A program made the position numbers and the translations under genes. 64,000 bases of DNA, from NCBI GenBank assembly GCA_019633425.1, contig WSUB01000038.1:124001-188000 (forward strand), in the 5' to 3' direction. Source of the DNA: Tulasnella sp. 424 (Eukaryota; Basidiomycota; Agaricomycetes; Cantharellales; Tulasnellaceae). Below are positions 1 through 9,070 of the stretch, piece after piece; the stretch's first letter is position 1, and every line of letters begins with the position of its first letter. The notes beneath the pieces are model-generated. The model ran no database searches and had not been told where the DNA came from. It worked only from the letters and a program-made list of their open reading frames with translations.

Positions 1-648
1 GCTCTGGTTAAAGGTGAACCCCCCGGATTAGTGGAATTGCTCCCCAAGGTCGACATGCCCTTCCGCCCGATCTTCGATACCCTCCATGATCTTATTCTTG
101 ATAGCTGGAATAAGGAGCCGACGCAACGTCCGTTGTCACGGCACATTCTCCAGCAGCTTCATCACGCTGGGCGCCCACAAGCGAATCCAAACGCCAACAC
201 GAACGGGAATGAAGAACCGCCACATCATTACGGTTTCGCGTTGGGCCCCACGTTTGACGACGACTTCGGGCCAATAGACCGTCACGCACGAGGCTATGGA
301 GGTACTCCCGATGATTATAGAGCTAATGTCCCAGCTGGGAACGCCAACATAAATGGGGGCGAGGAACCCGGTGATAACGATGGTAGGAGGACGTATTGCT
401 ACTGCGATCGCGTGAGTTATGGAGAAATGATCGGCTGCGACGATGATCAATGCCAGCGGCAATGGGTGAGCTTTAACTTTCGGTCTCGTTCATTTTGCTG
501 GCTGATTAATAACTCTGTGCGCCTGTCACTTTCCCAGTTCCATCTCCCGTGTGTTGGCATGACAGCCTTTCCAAAGGGCGAGTGGGTTTGCGACGAATGT
601 AAAGCTCGACGCGAGAATGAGGGTGTTGGCGCTGTACGGATACTGTAA
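1..648 (+). CDS. Protein kinase fused to C-terminal ING-type PHD finger (5' end outside window)
   Basis: The frame is open from base 1, so the N-terminus is missing. The first ~55 residues are the end of a kinase C-lobe, with the helix that contains WNKEPTQRP (the conserved arginine of subdomain XI). A low-complexity linker (~residues 60-125) follows, then a PHD finger of the ING class. All eight zinc ligands are present in the order C-C-C-C-H-C-C-C. The SYGEM motif and the tyrosine and tryptophan positions that ING proteins use to bind trimethylated H3K4 are also kept. A 72-nt intron (466-537, GTGAGC...CAG) splits the finger just before FHLPC; it happens to be open in frame, so unspliced translation would also run through. 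The stop is TAA at 646-648. A kinase joined to a histone-reader finger is uncommon; the role is inferred, perhaps a chromatin-linked kinase. The paralogue downstream (6415-7866) has decayed. Confidence 0.75.
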   Translation, partial: ALVKGEPPGLVELLPKVDMPFRPIFDTLHDLILDSWNKEPTQRPLSRHILQQLHHAGRPQANPNANTNGNEEPPHHYGFALGPTFDDDFGPIDRHARGYGGTPDDYRANVPAGNANINGGEEPGDNDGRRTYCYCDRVSYGEMIGCDDDQCQRQWVSFNFRSRSFCWLINNSVRLSLSQFHLPCVGMTAFPKGEWVCDECKARRENEGVGAVRIL

Positions 649-881
649 ACATCGACGACATCATGTGACATACAGATTTCCATCGAGTCTGGGACAAGAT
701 GATCGAAGGCCCGCGTGCAAGACAATTTGATCGCTCCGAATTCAGATACGAGGTACAAGCCCTGTTGAGGGAATAACTTTTGGGGAGGCTTGGCGTCCTT
801 AAGTCAAGACTAAAATGGAATATGTTGAAATGATGACACGTCACAGCCAACTGACGATCGGTTGGGGAGGAGACGGAAATG

Positions 882-888
882 TATAAAA
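882..888 (+). promoter_or_regulatory. TATA box with CT-rich leader
   Basis: TATAAAA follows a conserved GATCGGTTGGGGAGGAGACGG block and is followed by ~75 nt of CT-rich sequence typical of fungal transcription starts. The same arrangement recurs in the second unit at 8095-8101. No convincing ORF begins shortly downstream, so the transcript could be non-coding or a long leader of the next kinase gene. Confidence 0.5.
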
Positions 889-1011
889 TACCAACCTCTC
901 CTCTCGCTTTTCGTTCTCCATCCCCTCTCCTCCCTCTCCCCTCGCCTCTCCTCTCATACTTGCTCACTAGTACCATTCACTCCTGCCCTTTCAAGTGGTG
1001 TAGTGTTCCAT

Positions 1012-1610
1012 TACTACCCGCCGTGTCTGCGACCTCCGTCGACGGCACGCCAGGTAGTAGCGCGACACTATACTTCTTGAAACTCGTACACCCGTCTCAG
1101 TGGTTCATTGCCTCATTACTACCGTGTCTGCAGATGCATCTTCGACTGCCATATTGGTAGTAGCNNNNNNNNNNNNNNNNNNNNNNNNNNNNNNNNNNNN
1201 NNNNNNNNNNNNNNNNNNNNNNNNNNNNNNNNNNNNNNNNNNNNNNNNNNNNNNNNNNNNNNGTACACCCGTCTCAGTGGTTCATTGCCTCATTACTACC
1301 GTGTCTGCAGATGCATCTTCGACTGCCATATTGGTAGTAGCGTGTCAAGGCGCATTTGCGACTGCGGTCTTGGTAGTAGCGCGTCAATGGGCTTCTCGGC
1401 CGGGTGTGTGAGGGGGACACTCTGCTCGCGTGACGTCACTCCTTTCTTACTCGAGTACTCTTTTCGTGGATTTGATCGACGTGACCTTGGGTTGTCCCAC
1501 AAACTCGACTTGGTGGTGTGGTGACTAGCGACTACCTGGAATACGCGTCTCCCTACGGTTTTGGGGCCGACGCGTTTTCGATGTAGTAGCGTTTCACCAT
1601 GCTTCCTGGG
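1012..1610 (+). repeat. Hairpin-rich conserved spacer, copy 1 (TACTACC / GGTAGTA pairs)
   Basis: The spacer between the kinase-PHD and kinase-TPR genes holds repeated TTACTACC and GGTAGTAG motifs that can pair. One stem also contains an inner GCCGT/ACGGC pair around 1014-1064. The motif GTAGTAGCG recurs at about 1056, 1334, 1373 and 1585. The second copy (about 8220-8640) is nearly identical over several hundred bases. An assembly gap interrupts this copy. Confidence 0.6.
1086..1341. other. Assembly gap (N at 1165-1262) with identical 79-nt flanks
   Basis: The 79 nt before the gap (1086-1164) and the 79 nt after it (1263-1341) are identical. The paralogous copy near 8300-8375 has this sequence only once. 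The likely reading is that two overlapping contigs were scaffolded without merging, so the repeat is artefactual. Confidence 0.85.
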
Positions 1611-2074
1611 CGGGGGTGTGGCGACATGTCGCTAGTTGCTTAGGGTAGCTTTTATAATCGTATATATAAGATGTATGAATTCAAACTGTATATATCTCAT
1701 CTGGCGTGAATGGGCATGTCTCCTGTAATGGTGTGGTGTGGATTGGTGCGGATTTGGGTCCTGTTCTAAAGGGAAACGCCGAGTTCTCCGTCCAAGAAGC
1801 TCCTTCGTCCGTTGGGACTCCAAGTTTCGGCTCTTCATCCAGTACACTTTCAGTTATTCATGCACTACCTGGAGCTGGTACACAAAATGTCAATGCTGCA
1901 GCTTAAAGGGCAATCGAACGGAGAGGCGGAGCAAGGTGGCAGCATCGGGTGAAACGAGCATTTAGGAGAACGTGCGAACGTGGTACAGCGTCACGTGGAT
2001 CAGGTTGTGTTTTGCTTTCTTTCAGTTCAATGCTGAAGCTCCACAACCCTCCTTGACTCGACTTTTCTAATTCC

Positions 2075-5000
2075 ATGTTAGAGCTATCCGAAGCTGAAGA
2101 TGGTGAGGTTGATGTCGTTCCGGGAGGAGTGTCGCCGGAGAGACTACAACCCAGCGATTCGGACCAGTCTCCCAACACAGGGGAGGCCCAGGTAGTCAGG
2201 CTGAACCAACCTCCACTCTCGCAAGACGGGGCGGAGCACCTCTCGAAGAGAGGCCCAGGAAGCCAACGGGATCAAGATTCGGCGGTAAATACTTGGCCGT
2301 ACTGTTGCCAGCTGGGCTCCTGGTATCCTTAGAGAGTCGATCCGCTATTGCAAACCTCTTATGAACTCATACGTATGTCGTTCAGAGACCTCACTTTCGA
2401 ACCCTCCCGGGTGGAAGTTTCGCTCGAATTGGCATCAAGCACTACCGGACCAAGGTGCGCCGTTCGACCAACAAAATGGTTTCACCTGCTACCACCGCAT
2501 CGAACAATTCAATCCTTTAGATGGTTGGGTTTATACGGATTCAGAGTGGAAGTCGCCGCACTCGTTGCCTCTGAGCGAGTGGAAGACAGCGGGTATGACA
2601 AGATGCCGGAAGTGGACCAGACGGATTTACTGGCCAGTATAAACGTCTCGAGGATGGAGGTTATCATCCAGTCTGTTCCGCGTTCTCTCATTCCTGCACG
2701 CGGTTCGTTTACTCACTGCAGGTGCGTTACGAACCCTTAATACTCTCTCGGAATCACTTCCCCCTCCTGTCCATCGTGAGGCTATTTAGGAATGTAGAAG
2801 AAGCGCCGTTTACCTGTACGGAATATGTCGGCATTCAAATATCAGCTCACCCATCGATCGTGGTGAAGGTATTTGTAAGCTACAATGAGTGATTGCAGCG
2901 AGAGAGCGAAGAGCGTGAATACTAATATTATTGCACGGAGTCACTTGAACCAGAGAGGGAGGATAGATAAGCGCTTAGCCTGTTGGTGGAAACCTATACG
3001 CGCGGCACTTCTCATGTCACGGTAAACTAAACCAGTCACCAAGAAAAAGTTCTTAATCTTTGACAATGTACGCTACCCGAGACACTCGCCCGTCCCTTCG
3101 TCTCACCTGAATCAAATATCAACCTCGATGTGATATCTCACTCATAAAAAGAGAACTCTTGTATTTGTATCGAGCAGCTTGTTTTAAATAGTAAGGTTTT
3201 GTGATCCTTTGGTGTCTTCAACAAACTAGTTTACCAGTGCCAGAAGGCCTCCGGATCCACCATAGTTGTCGACGTTAGCCACAGTGGATTGGTCGGGTTT
3301 GCTATGGTCCTGAAAGCGACGGGGGTCGCATCTCCTGAGGTCACAAGCCGAACGAGTACCATGGCGAATACAGCACTTAACGGCGTTTCAAGATGCATTT
3401 CGGCCCTCGAGCTTTGGTCGAAAGTTAGACGGTAGAAAATTGACATGTAATGTATGGCATACTGAGGCAGTGATCGGTAACACTTCGGAGAAACTTGAAG
3501 AGTCACATAGAGGGAATTTCAGTCGTGAAATATGTAGCGCACGTGACCAGACCCCCCTTGCCCGCCAAAGAAACCCACTCCTAAAGTAGCGGGAACCTCC
3601 CTACCTCCAGCCCAATCATTCACCCCATCACCGCATAGTTTGTTCAGGCTCATTCTACTGTGGCTGGCACTATTAAAGAGCTTCAAGAGAGCAGTCCCCA
3701 CACTTGTCGATGACGTGTCTTAGGATCTGTCCAGTGGGCGGGTTTACTCTATGCACCTTTCGTTGGGATTTCAGGAAGCTAATCACCAAGTTCCGCTTTA
3801 GAGAAAAGTACTTGGATCATTGGGACATCTCCGAGTCGAGAAAGGCCGAATCAGACCGCTCGAGGATAAATCCCCGAAGGCAGGCGGGAAAGCGGACGTG
3901 GAGGCAGCGATCCTTGTTCCCGCCGAATCCTCGAGTGCCCCAGGATCCAAGGACCCGGAGTACGTGGCCATCAAGAAGCTGCGTTTCGACAACGACACCG
4001 ACGATGACCGAACTCTTGCTGTAAGCTCTTGCAAGTTTTCCACTGGCAGTGATGGATAAATTCTAACACGGATATCGTTTGTGTCAAGCCCTTTGCTCAT
4101 GAGGTTAAGCTTCTAAATGACTTATCCCATCCGAGCGTGGTAAGAATCGTGGGTTTTGTCGAAGACGCAGAACAGAGCATCGCGTGGATAGTATTTTCTT
4201 GGGAGAAGAATGGCAATTTGCGGGAGTTCATTCAGTCCGCCGACTGGGAGCTCCCAGAACGTGTGTCCTTGGTAAACACTTCTCTTTCGCTATGACGATC
4301 TATCCTTCGCTTATAGAACCATAGATCAATGACATTGCCAAGGGGCTGAATTATCTCCATGGAAGGACACCACCAATCTGCCACGGTGATCTGAAATCGG
4401 TAAGCTTGATGGACTTCCTCATCATCGTTTTTTTTTTTTTTTTTTTTTTTTTTGCGAAGGCTGACGTTCACCCGAATACAGCTCAACATCCTGGTCAATT
4501 CCGAGAACCAGGCAATTATTACGGACTTTGGTTCTGCTCGTACGGTGAATTCCGCGACCAGAGCGGCGTTTAGAAGCCCGGGCACAGCAGCTGGGATAAA
4601 CATCCAAGATCGAATCGCGACAACAGTGAACACTATGGGGTCATTAAAGGCGGAGCTGGCTGAGTCTGGGGATTTCATCACGATGACAGGTCCTGCTTGG
4701 ACCATCCGGTGGGCAGCTCCGGAGCTGCTGGAAGGAAAATTACCAGATTTGGCAAGCGACATCTGGGCATTCGGCTGGATTTGTTGGGAGGTGCGTCGGC
4801 GTGCATTAAGGAGCATTCTGTGCTCAAGCGCTTCCCGGATCGATTCAGGCTGTCACGGGGAACTTTCCATTTGGCGAGGAGAATGAACTTGCAGTTGTTC
4901 TACGCATCCTGAGAGGCGATCTTCCGGCGGTTGGAGATAATACTCAGCTCAAGCAAGTCAAGGCACTCTGTAGTCTGATGGGCCAGTGTTGGAGTTTAAA

Positions 5001-6059
5001 TGCGAATGAGCGACCAACGGCTATTAGATGCAAACAAATAATTTCATTCATGGTAAGGGGTTCTTGTTGTTGTAATTTGCACGTACCTACTTGGCATTCC
5101 TGCAGGATCAAGTTATACCCTTAAGCTTCGATGTGAACGGATTGGGCACAACCCGCTCGAGCGGACTACTGTGTGCCCTTGGCTGGATTCAGATGCAGAA
5201 TGGCATTATATCTGATGCAGAAAAGTACTTCCAACAGTCATTGGTGGTTGCCGAGTCGGCTGGAGATAAACAAGGCGGGGCCAGAGCATTAAACGCTCTT
5301 GGGGACCTATACCACATGCGATGCGAGTATTCCAAAGCCGAAGAGACGTATATCCAAGCCCGCGACGCGTACTCTCAAATCGGGAGTCGGGCCGGCTTTG
5401 CCAGCTCGATCAGGGGTCTGGGAGATGTGTACCACGTGCAAGGCGAGTATTCCAAAGCCAAAGAATTGTACATCCAAGCCCGCGATACCTGCTCTCAAAT
5501 CGGAAATCTGGAAGGCTTCGCCAACTCGGTCAGCCATTTGGGAGATGTTTACCGGATGCAAATGGAGTATGTCAAAGCCGAGGAGTTGTACATCCAAGCC
5601 CGCAACACCTACTCTGAAATTGGGCATCAGGCCGGTTTTGCCAGCTCGGTCAGGGGTCTGGGAGATGTGTACCACATGCAAGGCGAGTATTCCAAAGCCA
5701 AGGAATTTTACATCCAAGCTCGCGATATCTACTCTGAAGTTGGGTCTCAGCTCGGCTTTGCCAACTCCGTCCAAGGGCTAGGACGTGCCTTCTCGGCTTT
5801 GAGACAGTATACGGAGGCCGAAACGTCGTACTTGGAGGCTCAGGCGGTATATCGTCAGATCGGAGACATGCAATCTTTGGCCAACAATCTTTGGTACCTA
5901 GGCTGGCTGCGTCGCCGCCAGGCGCAATACGGAGAGGCCGAACATCTCGTTTGCGAAGCATCCGTACTTTACGATAAACTGGGTATGGAGCGTGATGTGG
6001 GGGACTGCGATAAATTCCTTAAATGGGTTAGGCGGCTAATGCCCGCGGGCCAGCAGTAG
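2075..6059 (+). CDS. Kinase-TPR fusion protein, paralogue A (TKL-like kinase, degenerate G-loop)
   Basis: Proposed exons are 2075-2284, 3802-4020, 4089-4271, 4325-4399, 4482-4790, 4849-5052 and 5106-6059. All junctions are in phase and give about 717 residues. The exon pattern matches the paralogue at 9071-11858, including an exon 1 that starts MLE. The kinase domain has VAIKKL (beta-3 lysine), HGDLKS (catalytic loop with HGD in place of HRD), DFGSAR and AAPE. The glycine-rich loop is eroded: PKAGGKADV stands where paralogue B has GKGGMGDV, so ATP binding is doubtful. The last exon encodes about six TPR units of 40 residues (consensus YxKAExxYIQARD, LGDVYHMQ). Intron 1 is 1,517 nt here but 77 nt in paralogue B, which points to an insertion. 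Exon 1 and the long intron are inferred from homology; the body of the gene is secure. The cellular role is unknown. Confidence 0.75.
2285..3801 (+). other. Expanded intron 1 of kinase-TPR A (inserted sequence)
   Basis: The first ~45 nt match intron 1 of paralogue B, then homology stops at about 2331 and resumes only at the exon 2 acceptor (CTTTAG, 3801). About 1.4 kb therefore looks inserted. It holds the DysF-like fragment at 2361-2642 and, on the minus strand, an unrecognised 91-codon frame at 3231-3506. I see no clear terminal inverted repeats or target-site duplication. The rest is featureless. Confidence 0.5.
2361..2642 (+). pseudogene. Possible peroxin/dysferlin (DysF)-like fragment inside intron 1
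   Basis: A 93-codon frame contains GWKF...LPDQ...GWVYTDSEW and, about 20 residues later, CRKWTRRIYW. This resembles the DysF N/C signature, in which a GW-Y-W block is followed by an R-R-W-R block, as in fungal peroxin/ferlin-domain proteins. No flanking exons or supported start are visible, and the frame lies inside an intron of another gene in the same orientation. It is best read as a captured gene fragment. The assignment rests on a short motif and may be wrong. Confidence 0.3.
4428..4453 (+). repeat. 26-nt poly-T tract in an intron
   Basis: An uninterrupted run of T lies in the intron between the HGDLKS exon and the DFG exon of kinase-TPR A. The paralogues lack it. Its length in the assembly may be unreliable. 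Confidence 0.9.
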
Positions 6060-6414
6060 TAGTATTTTAAGATCTATTAACCAGCGTCACTGGACGCGCC
6101 AGATATGTCTGTCCCGCATGAGTTTGTAGCAGCTTTCGTATCTTGTTCTCTCCGTATTGACCTCTTGCTCGCGAGTACTGTTGTACCATTTTGCATTCTG
6201 ATAGCCGTTATGGAGCTTATATATCACGTCCTGGCAGTGCCTCAAGATGTGGACAAACGCCTCGCCGCAGCCTGTTTACCCTCTCCAACCTCTTCTCGAC
6301 CGCCAAGCGAAACCGCCCGTTAGTGAGTTTCTATGGACTGGGGGACAAATAGCGAGGCACTTGTAAGTCACTCGAGGATTTCGGATCCCGAGCCGATTAT
6401 AACACGTTATACAT
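6060..6414. other. Intergenic spacer
   Basis: This stretch lies between the kinase-TPR A stop codon and the start of the decayed kinase-PHD copy. I see no coding signal, structured repeat or clear promoter element. Confidence 0.5.
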
Positions 6415-7866
6415 ATGGCTTCGCAGCAATCAACCCTCGGCGAGTTGGCTCATCCCCTGATCACCCTTCTCAACTTATTGTCTCTTCAGCAATTCGGAAC
6501 TAGAAATTGGAGGGTACAAAAAGGTACTCTTAGCAGCGCTGGATGGATCATCGCAATTTGCTGTCAAGCAGTTACGGATCGTACAGGCCCAAGGAACGAG
6601 GGTTCGGGCGGCGATGTTTAGCTGTCAGTCGCTGCATCACTCCCAATCATTGCTCCCTGATGCCTCAGCGCCTTGCTAGAGAAATAAAAATATGGGCGAG
6701 AGCGAAGCATCCAAACGCCCTGGAGCTCCTCGGCTACTACCTGAGCTATAATTATATCTGCGCTCAACTTATATCCCCATACATGGCTAACGGCAAATGT
6801 AACAGAGTACATGAAGCGGACGCAGGCGAATGTAGGAGCTCGACTACGCTTTGTAAGTTTACCCATATCTCGCTTCCTCGAGTGCCATCTCAACGTCTTG
6901 AGTCGGAGCAACACAGGTTGGGGGCATAACCTCGGGGCTGGCGTATTTGCACGGTTGGTCTCCGCCCATCTGGAACGGAGACCTTACTAGTAAGCCTGTG
7001 AGCAATTTTCCGTCATACCTCTTGGCCGATGTCGTCCAACGGTATTAATAGGCGAATGTGCTCGTCAATGACGAACTCACGCCATTCGGTGCGACTTTGG
7101 CCTGGCCACTTTCCTTAAAGAGTCTGAGGCTGTATCCGGTTTTATAACGTCGCGATCGATCAGAGGATCTGCGCGGTAGACGAGTTCGGGGCTTTTCCTA
7201 GATATTCAAGCTAAAAATACTCAGCAGAGTGACATTTGGGATAGGGGTACACCATATTCGAGCTGCGTCAAGTCGGATTCGCCGCAATCGTTAGACTCTT
7301 GGATGCTCTCCAGCATCTTATTGGTAATTGTTGGAATAAGGACCCGACGCAACGTCCGTCCTCACTCCACATTCTCCAGCATCTTCATCACGTTAGGCAC
7401 CTACAGGCAAATCCAAAGGCCAGCACGAACGAGAATGAAGAACCGCCGCGTCATCACGGTTTGGCGTTAGGGCCCACGTTTGACGACGTCGACTTCGGGC
7501 CAATAGACCGTCACTCGCGGTACTCTGGATGACTTTAGTGCTAATGTCCCAGCTGGGAACGCCAACATGAATGGGGGCGAGGAACCCGGTGATGACGATG
7601 ATAGGAGAACGTATTGCTACTGTAATCGCATGAGTTACGGAGAAATGATCGGCTACGACGACGACCAATGCCAACGGCAATGGGTGAGTTTTAACTTCCG
7701 GTCTCGTTCATTATTCAGGCTGATTAATAACTCTGTTCACCTGTCACTTCCCCAGTTCTATCTCGCGTGTGTTGGCATGACCGCCTTTCCAAAGGGCGAG
7801 TGGGTTTGCAACGAATGTAAAGCGCGACGCGGAAAGGAGGGTATTGACGCTGTACGGACACTGTAA
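6415..7866 (+). pseudogene. Decayed kinase-PHD gene (second copy)
   Basis: The N-lobe is recognisable: FAVKQLR with the beta-3 lysine, then RLAREIKIWARAKHPNALEL and a hinge ending PYMANG. Just after that hinge, near 6795, one extra A shifts the frame away from VTEYMKR. The catalytic loop reads WNGDLT where relatives have HGDLK, so both the histidine and the lysine are lost. Stops follow in the activation region, and most of the C-lobe is missing. From 7299 the sequence matches the first copy again, but a small deletion near 7530 breaks the linker frame. In the PHD finger the third cysteine is now tyrosine (IGYDDD) and the zinc histidine is tyrosine (FYLAC). Two ligands are therefore gone and the finger cannot fold normally. 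The 6415 ATG is a guess. Confidence 0.75.
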
Positions 7867-8094
7867 ACAACGACGACATCATGTGACGTACAGATTTCCA
7901 TCGAGCCTGGGACAAGATGATCGAAGGCCCGCGTGCAAGACAATTCAATCGGCCCGAATTTAGATACGAGGTACACCCCGTTGAGGGAATAACTTTTGGG
8001 GAGGCTTGGCGTCGGGCCAAGACTGAAACGGGATATATTGAAAGAATGACACGTCATAACCAACTGACGATCGGTTGGGGAGGAGACGGAAACG

Positions 8095-8101
8095 TATAAA
8101 A
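8095..8101 (+). promoter_or_regulatory. TATA box, second unit
   Basis: TATAAAA sits in the same GGTTGGGGAGGAGACGGAAA context as at 882-888 and is followed by the same CT-rich leader. Conservation of the whole promoter next to a dead gene suggests it drives something downstream, either the spacer transcript or kinase-TPR B. Confidence 0.5.
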
Positions 8102-8217
8102 GACCAACCTCTCCTCTCGGCTTTTGTTCCCCATCACTTCCCCTCCCTCTCCCCCTCGCCTCTCCTCTCATACTAATCAACTAGCACCACCCACTCCTAC
8201 CCTTCCAAGTGGTATAG

Positions 8218-8640
8218 TGTCCCATTACTACCCGCCGTGTCTGCGACCTCCGTCGACGGCACGTCAGGTAGTAGCGCGACACTATGCTTCTTGGAACTCA
8301 TACACCCGTCTCAGTGGTTCATTGCCTCATTACTACCGTGTCTGCAGATGCATCTTCGACTGCCATATTGGTAGTAGCGTGTCAAGGCGCATTTGCGACT
8401 GCGGTCTTGGTAGTAGCGCGTCAATGGGCTTCTCGGCCGGGTGCGTGAGGGGGACACTCTGCTCGCGTGACGTCACTCCTTTCTTACTCTTTTCGTGGAG
8501 TTGATCGACGTGACCTTGGGTTGTCCCACAAACTCGACTTGGTGGTGTAGTGACTAGCGACTACCTGGAATACGCGTCGCTCTACGATTTTGGGGCCGAC
8601 GCGTTTTCGATGTAGTAGCGTTTCACTATGCTTCCTGGGC
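8218..8640 (+). repeat. Hairpin-rich conserved spacer, copy 2
   Basis: This is the same set of TTACTACC / GGTAGTAG pairs as at 1012-1610, uninterrupted here. GTAGTAGCG occurs near 8268, 8372, 8411 and 8612. By eye it differs from copy 1 at only about ten positions over 400 nt. A 54-codon frame starts at 8284, but the ATG is not conserved in copy 1 (ATA), so a protein product is doubtful. Confidence 0.6.
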
Positions 8641-9070
8641 GGGGGTGTGGCGACACGTCGCTAGTTGCTTAGGGTAGCTTTTGCAATTGTAGATATAAGA
8701 CGTAGGAATGTAAACTGCATATATCTCATCTGGCGTGAACGAGCATGCCTACTGTAACGTGTGGCATGGATTTGAAACCCCTAGAGCGGATTCGGTCGTG
8801 TTCTGAAGGAAAACGCCGAGTTCTCCGTCCAAGAAGCTCCTTGACCCCAAGTTTCTGCTCCTACATACAGTATATTTTCAGTTCTTCATTTACTACCCGG
8901 AGTGGTTGCACCACATGTCAAGCTTCAGCTTAAAGCGCAATCGTACAGAGAGGCGGAGCAAGTTGGCAGCATCGGGTGAACATTTAGGAGAACGTGCGAA
9001 CCCGGCAAAGCCTCACCACAACCCTCCTTAACTCGACTTTTCTGAACCACCATCCATCCATCCGAATTCC

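Noticed and set aside
3231..3506. 91-codon minus-strand frame in the expanded intron of kinase-TPR A
   Set aside because: It has protein-like composition but no family I can name and no flanking exons; mentioned only as content of the insertion.
8124..8504. 126-codon frame across the hairpin spacer, and its counterpart in copy 1
   Set aside because: The start is not shared by both copies, composition is low-complexity and repeat-driven, and no domain is visible.
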